A stretch of 55,394 bases of DNA from Muribaculaceae bacterium (GTDB lineage Bacteria; Bacteroidota; Bacteroidia; Bacteroidales; Muribaculaceae): contig JAFSCJ010000004.1 of the NCBI GenBank assembly GCA_017436845.1, forward strand, positions 1-55,394. Reading direction: 5' to 3'. Within the stretch, counting starts at the first letter, position 1. Each line of letters begins with the position of its first letter. The notes under the pieces are model-generated. The model worked only from the letters and a program-made list of their open reading frames with translations, was not told where the DNA came from and made no database searches. Positions 8,039-17,261 of the stretch are shown here, in pieces. The translations under genes and the position numbers were made by a program.

Positions 8039-10852
8039 TTATAGAGATTTTTTTACTTCTACCTCTTCAAATGCTTCAATGATGTCTCCTTCTTGGATAT
8101 CATTGTAGCCTGCAATGTTAAGACCGCAATCATATCCTGTGAGAACTTCCTTAACATCATCTTTGAAGCGTTTCAATGAGCCAAGTTCTCCTGTGTAACG
8201 AACGATACCATCGCGTATCAAGCGCACCTTGCAAGAACGTTTAATCTTACCTTCACGCACAATAGCACCGGCAATTGTTCCAACTTTTGAGATCTTGTAA
8301 GTTTGAAGCACTTCGGCTGTACCGGTAATCTCCTCTTTAAGTTCTGGAGCAAGCATACCTTCCATTGCATCTTGTACCTCCTCGATTGCTTGGTAAATAA
8401 CCGAGTACAAACGTATTTCAACGCCATCGCGTTCAGCAGCACGACGAGCGGCAACTGATGGACGCACTTGGAACCCGATGATAATTGCATCAGAAGCAGC
8501 TGCAAGGACAACATCACTTTCAGAAATTTCACCAACTGCCTTGTGAAGAACATTGATTTGAATTTCTTCAGTTGATTGCTTGATAAGAGCATCTGACAAC
8601 GCTTCAATTGAACCGTCAACATCACCCTTAACAATGATATTGAGTTCGTGGAAGTTACCCAACGCACGACGACGAGCAATTTCTTCAAGAGTCATACGCT
8701 TGTTGGTGCGGAGTCCAAGTTCGCGTTGCAATTGTTCACGCTTGTTAGCAATTTCGCGAGCTTCTTGTTCTGTATCCATTACATTGAATGTATCTCCCGC
8801 AGTAGGAGCGCCATTCAAGCCAAGAATTAATGCCGGAGTAGCAGGGCCTGCCTCTTTGATACGTTGGTTACGCTCGTTGAACATCGCTTTTACACGACCA
8901 TAGTGTGTTCCTGCAAGAATTGTATCACCCACGCGGAGTGTACCATTTTGCACGAGAACAGTCGCAACATAACCACGACCTTTGTCAAGAGAAGATTCGA
9001 TAATAGAACCTGTTGCTTTACGGTCGGGGTTAGCCTTCAATTCAAGCATTTCTGCTTCAAGCAACACTTTTTCCATCAACTCGTCAACCCCAAGACCTTT
9101 CTTTGCTGAGATATCTTGAGACTGGTATTTACCACCCCAATCCTCAACAAGATAGTTCATGTTGGCAAGTTCTTCTTTAATCTTATCAGGATTAGCTGTT
9201 GGTTTATCTATTTTATTAATAGCAAACACGATGGGAACGCCTGCAGCTGAAGCATGGTTGATAGCTTCCACTGTTTGAGGCATTACGCTATCATCAGCTG
9301 CTACAATAATGATACACAAGTCGGTAACCTTTGCACCACGCGCACGCATCGCTGTAAACGCTTCGTGACCCGGAGTGTCAAGGAATGTGATGCGACGACC
9401 ATCGCTGAGTTTCACGTTATAGGCACCAATGTGCTGAGTGATACCCCCTGCTTCACCGGCGATAACGTTAGCTTGGCGAATATAGTCGAGCAATGATGTT
9501 TTACCATGGTCAACGTGTCCCATGACAGTAACAATCGGTGGGCGGTCAGTGAGTTCTTCTTCACTATCTTCCTCTTGTGCTATTGCTTCTACCACCTCAG
9601 CCGATACATATTCTGTCTTGAAACCAAATTCCTCAGCTACAATATTGATTGTTTCAGCGTCAAGGCGTTGGTTGATAGACACCATTACACCAATGTTCAT
9701 ACATGTAGCGATAACATTGTTAATGGGCACATCCATCATTATTGCAAGGTCGTTAGCTGTAACAAACTCAGTGAGTTTAAGTACTTTGCTTTCTGCTTCT
9801 TCGAGTTCGGCAGCTTCACGCTCGCGATTTGCAAACGCCTCACGTTTTTCTTTACGCCATTTAGCGCCCTTCTTTTGACCTTTACTTGTGAGACGTGCAA
9901 GTGTTTCTTTCACTTGTTTTTGCACATCTTCCTCATTCACTTCTACATGAACAGGACGTTTTGCACGGATCTCTTTTGCTGGTTTTTCATGGCGTCGTTC
10001 ACTCTTGCGAGAGTTGCCTCCTTGATTATCTTGTTGCATCGATGTTTTTTCGATGTCAATCTTTTCTTTTCCACCAATGCGTTTGCGTTTTTTACGATCT
10101 CCATTGCCAGCTTGAGGATTAGCCGCTTGAGCAGCTTTATCTTTGGCAATGCGCTCGTTACGCTTCTCCTCTTTGGTCTTTTTCTTAGGACGAGTTTGCT
10201 GATTAATTGCCGAAAGGTCTATCTTACCAACGACATTGACTGTTGGTCCGGCAACAGTGCGTTTAAGAGTAAACACCTCGTTGTCAGCTTTTGGATCTTC
10301 CGGCTCTGGAGCCTTCTCCTCTTTCTTTTCACTCTTTGGTGCTTCTACCTTAACCTCAGACTTAGGAGCTGAAACTACCTCTTTTTTCACAGGAGCTTCA
10401 ACTTTTTTCTCTACAGGCTTTGGTGCCTCTACAACAGGCTTAACAGGCTCTTGTTTAGGAGCAGCCGGCTTGTTTTCAACTTTTTCAGACTCTTGTTTTG
10501 GCTCAATCGGCTTTTGCGCAGGTTTACCGGCTGCAGAAAGATCAATTTTGCCAAGAATTTTAGGTTGTTGAGTGGGTTCAGCTGAAATCTTAATTTCCTC
10601 AACTTGTTTTGGAGCCTCTTTTGGAGCAGGCTTGCTCTTCTCCTTTTGGCGTTCCGATGAGAATTGAGCCGACTTGTTTTTTTGTTCCTTATCGGTACTA
10701 AACTCGCTCACCAAAAGATTATAGGCGTCGTCCTCAATACGAGCATTGGGATTATCATCGATTGAGATACCTTTTTTGCGCAAAAAATCAATTACCGTAG
10801 GGATTGCTACGTTAAGATCTTTTGCTACTTTACTAATTTTTGTTTTCGCCAT
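8039..10852 (-). CDS. infB: Translation initiation factor IF-2
   Basis: The 937-residue GTPase brings initiator fMet-tRNA to the 30S subunit. It has an N-terminal IF2_N segment ([21 protein letters not shown]), a long low-complexity Lys/Pro/Glu-rich region (about 50-300) normal for the family, a second IF2_N-like helix bundle before the G domain, then the G domain with [10 protein letters not shown] (about 443-452), [15 protein letters not shown] and AINKID, and domains II-IV ending in a beta barrel ([19 protein letters not shown]). It is the third gene of rimP-nusA-infB, with 30 bases after nusA. A 288-codon open frame on the opposite strand of the low-complexity region is a composition artefact. 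Confidence 0.98.
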   Translation of the reverse strand: MAKTKISKVAKDLNVAIPTVIDFLRKKGISIDDNPNARIEDDAYNLLVSEFSTDKEQKNKSAQFSSERQKEKSKPAPKEAPKQVEEIKISAEPTQQPKILGKIDLSAAGKPAQKPIEPKQESEKVENKPAAPKQEPVKPVVEAPKPVEKKVEAPVKKEVVSAPKSEVKVEAPKSEKKEEKAPEPEDPKADNEVFTLKRTVAGPTVNVVGKIDLSAINQQTRPKKKTKEEKRNERIAKDKAAQAANPQAGNGDRKKRKRIGGKEKIDIEKTSMQQDNQGGNSRKSERRHEKPAKEIRAKRPVHVEVNEEDVQKQVKETLARLTSKGQKKGAKWRKEKREAFANREREAAELEEAESKVLKLTEFVTANDLAIMMDVPINNVIATCMNIGVMVSINQRLDAETINIVAEEFGFKTEYVSAEVVEAIAQEEDSEEELTDRPPIVTVMGHVDHGKTSLLDYIRQANVIAGEAGGITQHIGAYNVKLSDGRRITFLDTPGHEAFTAMRARGAKVTDLCIIIVAADDSVMPQTVEAINHASAAGVPIVFAINKIDKPTANPDKIKEELANMNYLVEDWGGKYQSQDISAKKGLGVDELMEKVLLEAEMLELKANPDRKATGSIIESSLDKGRGYVATVLVQNGTLRVGDTILAGTHYGRVKAMFNERNQRIKEAGPATPALILGLNGAPTAGDTFNVMDTEQEAREIANKREQLQRELGLRTNKRMTLEEIARRRALGNFHELNIIVKGDVDGSIEALSDALIKQSTEEIQINVLHKAVGEISESDVVLAAASDAIIIGFQVRPSVAARRAAERDGVEIRLYSVIYQAIEEVQDAMEGMLAPELKEEITGTAEVLQTYKISKVGTIAGAIVREGKIKRSCKVRLIRDGIVRYTGELGSLKRFKDDVKEVLTGYDCGLNIAGYNDIQEGDIIEAFEEVEVKKSL

Positions 10853-10882
10853 ATATTGTAAATGGGATTTACTTACTTATAA

Positions 10883-12142
10883 TTATTCTTCTTCAAATTC
10901 AGCCTTCAAGATACTGATTATTTGATCTACTGTATCTTCTTCAAGGTCGGCTTTTTCGACAAGGATCTCACGTGGAGTTGAGAGAACTGACTTAGCTGTT
11001 ACGCAGCCTATTTCCTTCAATGCATCGATAATCCATGCATCGATTTCATCTTTGAATTCATCCAAATAGATATCTTCTTCATAGGCTTCTTCAGCATCAC
11101 GATATACATCGATTACATAACCTGTCAACATTGAAGCAAGTTTGATGTTCAAACCACCCTTACCAATTGCCAATGATACCTCTTCAGGACGAAGGAATAC
11201 TTCAGCTTTCTTTTCTTCTTGGTCAAGACGAATAGAAGAAATCTTAGCAGGGCTCAACGCACGTTGAATGAACAATGATGGGTTAGTTGTGTAGTTGATA
11301 ACGTCAATATTTTCGTTGCGAAGTTCACGAACGATACCATGAATACGAGAACCCTTAACACCCACACATGCTCCTACAGGATCAATGCGGTCATCATAAC
11401 TTTCAACAGCAATCTTAGCACGCTCTCCCGGGATGCGAGCAACGGCGCGAATGTTGATAAGACCATCATGAATTTCAGGAACTTCAAGTTCAAACAAGCG
11501 ACGCAAGAAATTTTCATGAGTACGAGAAATTGTTACTTTAGGATTGTTATTTTTGTTATCAACATTAATAACTACCGCTCTCACAGTTTCTCCCTTGCGG
11601 AAATAGTCGCCTGGGATAGATTCGCTCTTGGGTAGAAGCATTTCATTTTTATCATCATCAAGAAGAAGTGTTTCTTTTGACCATGTTTGATACACTTCAC
11701 CTGTTACAAGCTCACCTTCAAGTTCTTTAAATTTAGAGTATATCGCTTCTTTTTGAAGATCAAGAATTTTAGATTGAAGAGTTTGACGAAGATTAAGGAT
11801 AGCACGACGACCAAAGTCGGCAAAGAAAATTTCTTTAGTGTGTTCCTCTCCGATTTCCACATCAGGGTCTTGATCGGCACGAGCATCGCTCAAACTGATT
11901 TGTGTATTTGGGTCGGTAACCTCTCCATCAGGAACAACCTCAAGATTTTGGAAAATTTGAACATCGCCTTTATCAGGGTTCATAATCACATCGAGGTTTT
12001 CATCTGTCCCAAACATTTTAGAAAGTACATTACGGAAAGATTCTTCCAAGACACTTATCATTGTTGTCTTGTCAATGTTTTTTAGCTCTTTGAACTCGGC
12101 AAAACGCTCCACCATATTTGGAGCTTCCTCTTTCTTAGCCAT
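10883..12142 (-). CDS. nusA: Transcription termination/antitermination protein NusA
   Basis: The 419-residue protein binds RNA polymerase and nascent RNA, affecting pausing, termination and antitermination. An N-terminal polymerase-binding domain (1 to about 135), an S1 domain (about 140-210, LVTGEVYQTWSKETLLLDD) and two KH domains (about 225-355, with DPVGACVGVKGSRIHGIVREL and AIGKGGLNIKLAS) are present. The C-terminal acidic repeats of the E. coli protein are absent, with only a short acidic helical tail (EEDTVDQIISILKAEFEEE), as is usual outside Proteobacteria. It lies 13 bases after rimP. A hairpin in the operon leader may give feedback control. Confidence 0.98.
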   Translation of the reverse strand: MAKKEEAPNMVERFAEFKELKNIDKTTMISVLEESFRNVLSKMFGTDENLDVIMNPDKGDVQIFQNLEVVPDGEVTDPNTQISLSDARADQDPDVEIGEEHTKEIFFADFGRRAILNLRQTLQSKILDLQKEAIYSKFKELEGELVTGEVYQTWSKETLLLDDDKNEMLLPKSESIPGDYFRKGETVRAVVINVDNKNNNPKVTISRTHENFLRRLFELEVPEIHDGLINIRAVARIPGERAKIAVESYDDRIDPVGACVGVKGSRIHGIVRELRNENIDVINYTTNPSLFIQRALSPAKISSIRLDQEEKKAEVFLRPEEVSLAIGKGGLNIKLASMLTGYVIDVYRDAEEAYEEDIYLDEFKDEIDAWIIDALKEIGCVTAKSVLSTPREILVEKADLEEDTVDQIISILKAEFEEE

Positions 12143-12155
12143 AGGTAATTTTTCT

Positions 12156-12623
12156 TTATTTGAATTTTATTAAATATTTTACTGATTTTGTCTCGTTAAA
12201 TTTAAAAGTGAGCGGTTCCTTTATCAGGGTTGGACGCTTAGCCCCTTCTTCTTTAACTTTCTTTTCTATCTCAAAAGTGAACTCATCATTACCCACCTCT
12301 GTGAGAACTCCGTGCAACTTGCGACCATCACATGTGAGAACTTCAATATCATTTCCAATATTTTTTAAATATTGACCACGCACTTTAAATGGAGCTGTCA
12401 AGCCGGCTGAGCCCACTTCAAGTTCATAATCCTCCACATCTCTATCAAATACCGACTCGATTTTGCGAGTTATGTTTACACACATATCGATATCTATACC
12501 TGTTTCGCTATCCAATTCCACAATGATAGCATTGCCTGGATTTACTTTTATATCCACGATAAACAAGTCGGTATTTTCAATCGCTTGTTCTACTGTTTGT
12601 GTTAATAATTGTTTGTCAATCAT
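12156..12623 (-). CDS. rimP: Ribosome maturation factor RimP
   Basis: The 155-residue protein fits the RimP family, which helps 30S subunit assembly. Two alpha-beta domains are visible: an N-terminal one with FIVDIKVNPGNAIIVELDSETGIDIDMCVNITRKIES and the signature DYELEVGSAGLTAPF, and a C-terminal Sm-like barrel (VLTCDGRKLHGVLTEVGND). Its place directly before nusA and infB is the conserved bacterial order. Transcription should begin near 12740 from the promoter at 12746-12776, giving a leader of more than 100 bases that contains a terminator-like hairpin. Confidence 0.95.
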   Translation of the reverse strand: MIDKQLLTQTVEQAIENTDLFIVDIKVNPGNAIIVELDSETGIDIDMCVNITRKIESVFDRDVEDYELEVGSAGLTAPFKVRGQYLKNIGNDIEVLTCDGRKLHGVLTEVGNDEFTFEIEKKVKEEGAKRPTLIKEPLTFKFNETKSVKYLIKFK

Positions 12624-12702
12624 TCTTTTTGTTCACTTATCGATACAACAATAGCGTACCTTCTCATGGCACATAAAAACCGTGTGAAGGCCGCCGTTTA
12701 GT

Positions 12703-12731
12703 AAAAAAGAGAGGGAACTATCGCCCCTCTT
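12703..12731 (-). terminator. Hairpin plus T6: leader attenuator candidate or terminator of the lysis pair
   Basis: Read on the minus strand, AAGAGGG, a nine-base loop and CCCTCTC are followed directly by six T. It lies downstream of the rimP promoter and upstream of rimP, so it would end transcripts a few tens of bases after their start. It could also stop read-through from the endolysin-holin genes. A second possible pairing, CCTTC with GAAGG, lies between it and rimP. Confidence 0.65.
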
Positions 12732-12745
12732 AATCCTAATCGCCA

Positions 12746-12776
12746 CAAAGGTATAACAAATTTTCGCGCTATGCAA
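12746..12776 (-). promoter_or_regulatory. Promoter of rimP-nusA-infB
   Basis: On the minus strand, TTG (12774-12776), a 20-base spacer and TACCTTTG (12746-12753) match the Bacteroidetes consensus well. The expected start site is near 12740, about 115 bases before the rimP ATG. Confidence 0.75.
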
Positions 12777-12863
12777 GTGCATCTTTTTTCATTGCTCATA
12801 TAATTAGCCCGGCATGACAAAATATTAGTTTTTTTACATATTATTTATATATTATTAATGCTT

Positions 12864-13220
12864 TTACAGTGCAACATGTATCCATATGCCCCCTTTTTCC
12901 CATATTAATTCCTTGTGAGGAAGCTTTCTTAATATAGCAAACAAACGTCTGTTTGCCGATATGCTACCGGTGGTAATATCAGCAGCACGTCCGCAAAGAT
13001 GATAAGAGTGCTTTGCTCCACCAATGATCTCATTCAGCATACTGCTCCGATATCCGCTATTAACCTTAATGGGCTTCCCAAACAATTCGCGAGCAGGGTC
13101 CAACACTATATCTATTAATCGGCGCATATTTTCTACTGCATCTTTATCAGGCTCATTATCTATATTCATTCTCACAGCTGTATCGCTATCTGATAGTTCC
13201 TGAAGAGTAAAGTATTTCAT
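12864..13220 (-). CDS. M15-family peptidase (phage-type endolysin)
   Basis: The 118-residue protein matches the small Peptidase_M15 type of zinc-dependent D-Ala-D-Ala or L-Ala-D-Glu peptidases that cut peptidoglycan stem peptides. It carries VNSGYRSSMLNEIIGGAKHS, then SYHLCGRAADI (zinc His and Asp) and the terminal WIHV His, so the metal site appears intact. There is no signal peptide, which fits an endolysin released by a holin. The holin-like gene lies directly upstream (6-base gap) in the same unit. The pair has its own promoter and lies among housekeeping genes with no other phage genes nearby. Confidence 0.85.
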   Translation of the reverse strand: MKYFTLQELSDSDTAVRMNIDNEPDKDAVENMRRLIDIVLDPARELFGKPIKVNSGYRSSMLNEIIGGAKHSYHLCGRAADITTGSISANRRLFAILRKLPHKELIWEKGGIWIHVAL

Positions 13221-13226
13221 AGCATT

Positions 13227-13682
13227 TTATTCATTTTTAGTTTTCACATTCTCATTCAACCACTCCATCAACTGCTTTGCCGAAGGATCATCAATTAAAG
13301 ACTTTGCAAGACGAGCCAACTCCGCTAAATCCCCCTTGTTTTCCCCTTTTTCACAAATACTCTTAACCTCAATTAAAGCCAACGATATTGAGCCTATAAA
13401 AGTAAATACCGGAATAATGGGAACATCCCACGACAACGTGTTCCTGAGATAGCACACTACCGATATAACCATCACATCAATTAGCGTCAGCGATATCAGC
13501 GCATTAAAATAACGCGCCATTTTGTCGATTGTTCGTCGCAATGCTCGAGATGTACGCTGCTCTCCCCGCTTTCCAGCCTTGCGCCACCCACTCCACAAGT
13601 CGGCTATAACAGCAAGTAATACCCCCACATACTCAATCACAACAATCCCAAGCAAAATAAAAATAGTCTTTGTGTCAATCAT
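13227..13682 (-). CDS. Holin-like membrane protein
   Basis: The 151-residue protein has three predicted membrane helices (about 6-30, 58-80 and 86-106), a basic loop after the first (SGWRKAGKRGEQRTSRALRR) and a soluble C-terminus. This fits the phage holin families seen in Bacteroides genomes. Holins make lesions in the inner membrane that let the endolysin reach the wall; here the endolysin gene follows after 6 bases. Exact holin family membership cannot be confirmed by eye. Codon use looks like the host's, and no integrase or structural gene is near, so the pair may be a domesticated lysis cassette or a phage remnant. Confidence 0.75.
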   Translation of the reverse strand: MIDTKTIFILLGIVVIEYVGVLLAVIADLWSGWRKAGKRGEQRTSRALRRTIDKMARYFNALISLTLIDVMVISVVCYLRNTLSWDVPIIPVFTFIGSISLALIEVKSICEKGENKGDLAELARLAKSLIDDPSAKQLMEWLNENVKTKNE

Positions 13683-13706
13683 ATTATTAAAATTTAAAAT
13701 TCACCC

Positions 13707-13735
13707 CAAAATTACCACCTACCCACCCCCTTCAA
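13707..13735 (-). promoter_or_regulatory. Promoter of the holin-endolysin pair
   Basis: TTG (13733-13735), an 18-base spacer and TAATTTTG (13707-13714) on the minus strand. It lies just after the terminator of the inositol-phosphate synthase gene, so the lysis pair is an independent unit with a leader of about 20 bases. Confidence 0.6.
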
Positions 13736-13770
13736 CACGTCATCCCATCGCAATATGTATATAAATAAAA

Positions 13771-13794
13771 AGCCGGATGCGATTGCACCCGGCT
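13771..13794 (-). terminator. Terminator of the inositol-phosphate synthase gene
   Basis: On the minus strand AGCCGGGTGC, loop AATC, GCATCCGGCT is followed by TTTTTATTTAT. It is 24 bases after the stop codon of the synthase gene. Confidence 0.9.
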
Positions 13795-13818
13795 TTGCTG
13801 TATATTAAGAAATATTGA

Positions 13819-15126
13819 TTAGTCGATTTCTTGATCAGCTTCATAACCACCCATTTCGCGGATAGCGTTTTTCAATATTGCATATTGTTGGAATAGGTGA
13901 TTTACAGGAACTTCGTTCTTAGTATAGTCATGCATTGGACTTTTCAAGAAGAAGCTCAAGAAACGTTGTGTACCCCAACGACCTGCACGAGCAGCAAGGT
14001 CGCTAAGAAGAACAAGGTCAAGACACAAAGGAGCAGCAAGGATTGAGTCACGGCAAAGGAAGTCAATCTTGATTTGCATTGGGTAACCCATCCAACCGAA
14101 GATATCAATATTATCCCAACCTTCTTTGTTGTCGTTGCGTGGTGGGTAATAGTTGATACGAACTTTGTGGTAGTAGTCAGTATATAAATCCGGTTGTTCT
14201 TCAGGAACAAGGATTGATTCCAAAGTAGAAAGTTTACTTACTTCTTTAGTGCGGAAGTTAGCAGGTTCGTCAAGAACAAGACCGTCACGGTTACCAAGGA
14301 TGTTAGTAGAGAACCATCCTGCAAGACCTAAACAACGAGTACCGATGATAGGAGCGAAACCTGATTTAACAAGAGTTTGACCTGTTTTGAAGTCTTTACC
14401 AGCGATGGGCAATTTTGTTTTTTCAGCCATTTCCCACATTGCAGGAATGTCAACTGTTGTGTTAGGAGCACCCATAATGAAAGGAGCACCTTCAGCAAGA
14501 GCTGCATAAGCATAACACATTGAAGGAGCGATGTTCTCTTTGTCATCAGCTTTCATTGCTGCTTCAAGATCAGCAAGAGTATAGTGTACTTTTTTGTTTA
14601 CCGGAACATAAACTTCAGTAGATGCAGACCAAAGAACGACTACGCGGTCAACTCCGTTAGCTTTTTTAAAGTTACGGATATCTTCACGAAGTTGTTCCAT
14701 CATATCCCAACGATTCTTGCAATCTTTTACGTTGCTACCTTCAAGGCGTTTTGCAAAGTTCTTATCAAAAGCGGCTTTCATAGGAACGATCTTTTCAAGC
14801 TCGTCTTTAACAGGATTGATATCTTTTTCTTTCAATACCTCGCAGTTGATAGCTGATTCGTAGGCATTTTCAGGATATACGTCCCATGCGCCAAACACGA
14901 TATCTTCGAGTTTTGTCATTGGAACGATTTCGTCATATTTCAAATATTTTTTGTCAGCACCTTTGCCAACACGGATTTTGTCATATTGAGTCATTGAGCC
15001 CACAGGCTTAGCAAGGCCTTTACGAGCCATCAAAACACCGGTCATGAAAGTAGTTGTAACCGCTCCAAGACCAACAACCAAGACACCGAGTTTACCTTCG
15101 GCTTTCTTTACGTTAACTTTGTTCAT
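13819..15126 (-). CDS. Inositol-3-phosphate synthase (MIPS)
   Basis: The 435-residue enzyme converts glucose 6-phosphate to myo-inositol phosphate using NAD. The N-terminal Rossmann segment LGVLVVGLGAVTTTFMTGVL and the family motifs VLWSASTEVYV, FIMGAPNTTVDIPA and AGKDFKTGQTLVKSGFAP are clear, as is the later INYYPPRNDNKEGWDNIDIFGW. The protein resembles the prokaryotic-type MIPS of Bacteroides (from memory, the BT_1526 type). It lies 239 bases behind the lipid-enzyme operon on the same strand, with its own terminator and probably its own promoter in the AT-rich gap 15127-15365, where no gene is seen. It supplies the inositol phosphate for the neighbouring phosphotransferases. Confidence 0.93.
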   Translation of the reverse strand: MNKVNVKKAEGKLGVLVVGLGAVTTTFMTGVLMARKGLAKPVGSMTQYDKIRVGKGADKKYLKYDEIVPMTKLEDIVFGAWDVYPENAYESAINCEVLKEKDINPVKDELEKIVPMKAAFDKNFAKRLEGSNVKDCKNRWDMMEQLREDIRNFKKANGVDRVVVLWSASTEVYVPVNKKVHYTLADLEAAMKADDKENIAPSMCYAYAALAEGAPFIMGAPNTTVDIPAMWEMAEKTKLPIAGKDFKTGQTLVKSGFAPIIGTRCLGLAGWFSTNILGNRDGLVLDEPANFRTKEVSKLSTLESILVPEEQPDLYTDYYHKVRINYYPPRNDNKEGWDNIDIFGWMGYPMQIKIDFLCRDSILAAPLCLDLVLLSDLAARAGRWGTQRFLSFFLKSPMHDYTKNEVPVNHLFQQYAILKNAIREMGGYEADQEID

Positions 15127-15365
15127 GATGATAAATTAATTATAATTTTATTGTTTAATTATTTCTGTTTTTGAGACTTTTCATGTTTGTTCATAAAAAA
15201 TCACGTAAAAGTACAAGTTATTTTTTAAATGCAAATTTATTTCTATAATAATCTTTGCTTAATTTCCTTAACGCAAGTTAAAAATGCTCGCTTTTGGCAA
15301 ATTTCTGCTAATTCACGGCAATTCAAAATCGGCATTTTCAAAACAAATGTTAACTCTACCTCAAA

Positions 15366-16304
15366 TTAGGCACATTCTTGCAACTGCATCTTATATTTAC
15401 TACAAATACTTTCGTGGCGTCTCATCATATACACCAATAGCAAATTCAATACTGTGAGTTCAAATACAAAATAGGCTATGGGGCAATCTAAGAGAACTGC
15501 CACAAACAACGCAATGCTACGCGTGTTAAAGGTTAGGATATTGGTATATTTCATTAATGGCTTACTGCTTGCTCTGAACCTTTCACGAAAATCAACAGGC
15601 ACAGTTTCACCATAATGCGACTTCATACATCGGCGCAATTGTTGCATTTGGGGAGTGAGCACCTCTTGATTTGCCGTATAGTGGCGATAAAAAAACATGA
15701 TTGTCTTTTTCCAGAAATTTCCTTTCCATGGTAATGTTGCAAAGTCATCATCAATTTGATCAGTTGTGGTCAACTCACTACCGGTCTCACCCTTTACAAA
15801 ATAGAGATGAAATTGGCGATAGTAATCAGCAACGGCAGCCTGCTTGGCATGACACACCCCGGCAATAATTGCGACAACCCATATCACCCACTGATGTTCA
15901 CCAAAAAACGTAGAAGTTTTGTTTATGCGCAAGCATAGCGCAACATATATAGCAATAAACCACAAGTCGCCACTCATTCCGTCGAGAATGCGCCCAAACT
16001 TAGAATACTGCTTTGTCATGCGCGCCAATTGACCATCAGCACTATCAAATGAATTGGCCCACACGAGTAACAAGACGCCTATCACATTTACCCAAAACTC
16101 AGGAAAATACATCAATATCCCTGCTCCGACTCCTAAGAAAATAGATGCTATCGTAATTGCATTTGGAGAAACGCCCAAGCGTCTCGCCAAGCGTGCCCAC
16201 AGATACCCGATAGGACGATAAAAAATGAGATCTATTGACTCCTCAGTGTCCATTGACTTCAAGGAGTTGCGATAATCATTTCTTATTTCATCAATCTTTG
16301 ACAT
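15366..16304 (-). CDS. CDP-alcohol phosphatidyltransferase family protein (second copy)
   Basis: The 312-residue membrane protein has the CDP-alcohol phosphotransferase signature as DSADGQLARMTKQYSKFG followed by RILDGMSGD. The last part is unusual: the third and fourth aspartates are separated by four residues rather than the normal three. About six hydrophobic helices surround the motif. It is longer than usual because of an N-terminal soluble part (MSKIDEIRNDYRNSLKSMDTEE) and a middle soluble insert (about 185-235). It is the last gene of the lipid operon (11 bases after the AUR1-like gene). The acceptor and donor are unknown; a nucleotide-activated headgroup made by the nucleotidyltransferase at 19809 is one possibility. 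Confidence 0.85.
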   Translation of the reverse strand: MSKIDEIRNDYRNSLKSMDTEESIDLIFYRPIGYLWARLARRLGVSPNAITIASIFLGVGAGILMYFPEFWVNVIGVLLLVWANSFDSADGQLARMTKQYSKFGRILDGMSGDLWFIAIYVALCLRINKTSTFFGEHQWVIWVVAIIAGVCHAKQAAVADYYRQFHLYFVKGETGSELTTTDQIDDDFATLPWKGNFWKKTIMFFYRHYTANQEVLTPQMQQLRRCMKSHYGETVPVDFRERFRASSKPLMKYTNILTFNTRSIALFVAVLLDCPIAYFVFELTVLNLLLVYMMRRHESICSKYKMQLQECA

Positions 16305-16315
16305 CTACAAGCCAC

Positions 16316-17260
16316 TTATGAGATATATTCAGTATAATTGTATATAAAACGTTTAAACGCCGGTAATTTCATCAATACAATCTCAAATAATGCAATGCCC
16401 ACTACTGAGCATAATGCTCCTAATATCACATCTATTATATAGTGGTGGCATGAGTAAACAGCAGTAAACCATATCCCTATCATTATTATCGCGAAAACAA
16501 CTCGCAACCACATTGCGCAACGTGAACGCAATGAATAATAAAATGCTATTACCATATATGCAGAATGGAGAGATGGCACAGCCGCAAATACATTGGCATT
16601 GCGAGAATACAATCCGTCAAACACCATCCAACCTGTCATTGCATCAAAACGACCTAATCCGGCAACATCTCCCGGAGTGCCAAGAATGGGTTCAAATCCA
16701 TATTTTATCACATACCAAGGTGGAGCCGCAGGGTGAATGTAGTAACATGCAAACCCTATGAGGTTTACAAGCAAAAATACTATCGCAAAGTGTAAATATA
16801 TCTTACGCTGACGGCTGAAATACAACCCAATCCCAAACATAATGGGTACAGGCACCCAACACAAATAGAACACTCCTGCCCAAAAGTCCATAAATGAACA
16901 ATTATGAAGGTAAAAAAACTCATTTGGAGTGAGCACGCCTTGAGCTGTTGTAATTCCAAACAATGCTTTTTCGGCATCATAGAGTTCTTTGACATCAATG
17001 GGGTTTACTTCATAATTGGGCAACAAATTCATCCAATCATACGATATGCCAAACAATGCAAATGGGACAAGCGCCACAACAAACTTGCGAGTAGCGCCAT
17101 TAAACAAAAACATTCCGGCAATCAAAAATGCAAGCAAGCCATGTTCTGGCCGCATCCCTATGCAAAATCCCGTAACACATAGCCAAATTGCAAGGCACAC
17201 GACCAATATCACGCTCTCTTTCAGAGAGGGTAATTTTGTAATATTTTTCAACATCATCAA
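16316..17260 (-). CDS. AUR1-like PAP2-family inositolphosphoryl transferase
   Basis: The 314-residue multi-pass membrane protein has the PAP2/AUR1 catalytic signature: HPAAPPWYV, then FAAVPSLHSAYMV (catalytic His) and a last motif YSCHHYIIDVILG (His and Asp). AUR1 in fungi moves inositol phosphate to ceramide. In Bacteroides a related gene stands beside MIPS and a phosphatidylinositol-phosphate synthase in the inositol-sphingolipid cluster, so the same reaction on dihydroceramide is the best inference. It overlaps nothing but lies only one base after the CDP-alcohol transferase gene, showing tight operon structure. A plain lipid phosphatase role is the main alternative. Confidence 0.85.
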   Translation of the reverse strand: MMMLKNITKLPSLKESVILVVCLAIWLCVTGFCIGMRPEHGLLAFLIAGMFLFNGATRKFVVALVPFALFGISYDWMNLLPNYEVNPIDVKELYDAEKALFGITTAQGVLTPNEFFYLHNCSFMDFWAGVFYLCWVPVPIMFGIGLYFSRQRKIYLHFAIVFLLVNLIGFACYYIHPAAPPWYVIKYGFEPILGTPGDVAGLGRFDAMTGWMVFDGLYSRNANVFAAVPSLHSAYMVIAFYYSLRSRCAMWLRVVFAIIMIGIWFTAVYSCHHYIIDVILGALCSVVGIALFEIVLMKLPAFKRFIYNYTEYIS

Positions 17261-17261
17261 C

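Noticed and set aside
8218..8688. A 156-codon frame inside infB in another frame
   Set aside because: It lies wholly within the conserved C-terminal IF-2 coding region and has no features of its own.
9506..10372. A 288-codon open frame opposite the infB linker
   Set aside because: It is the complement of a Lys/Glu/Pro-rich low-complexity coding stretch, and its Cys/Phe-rich product looks like an antisense artefact.
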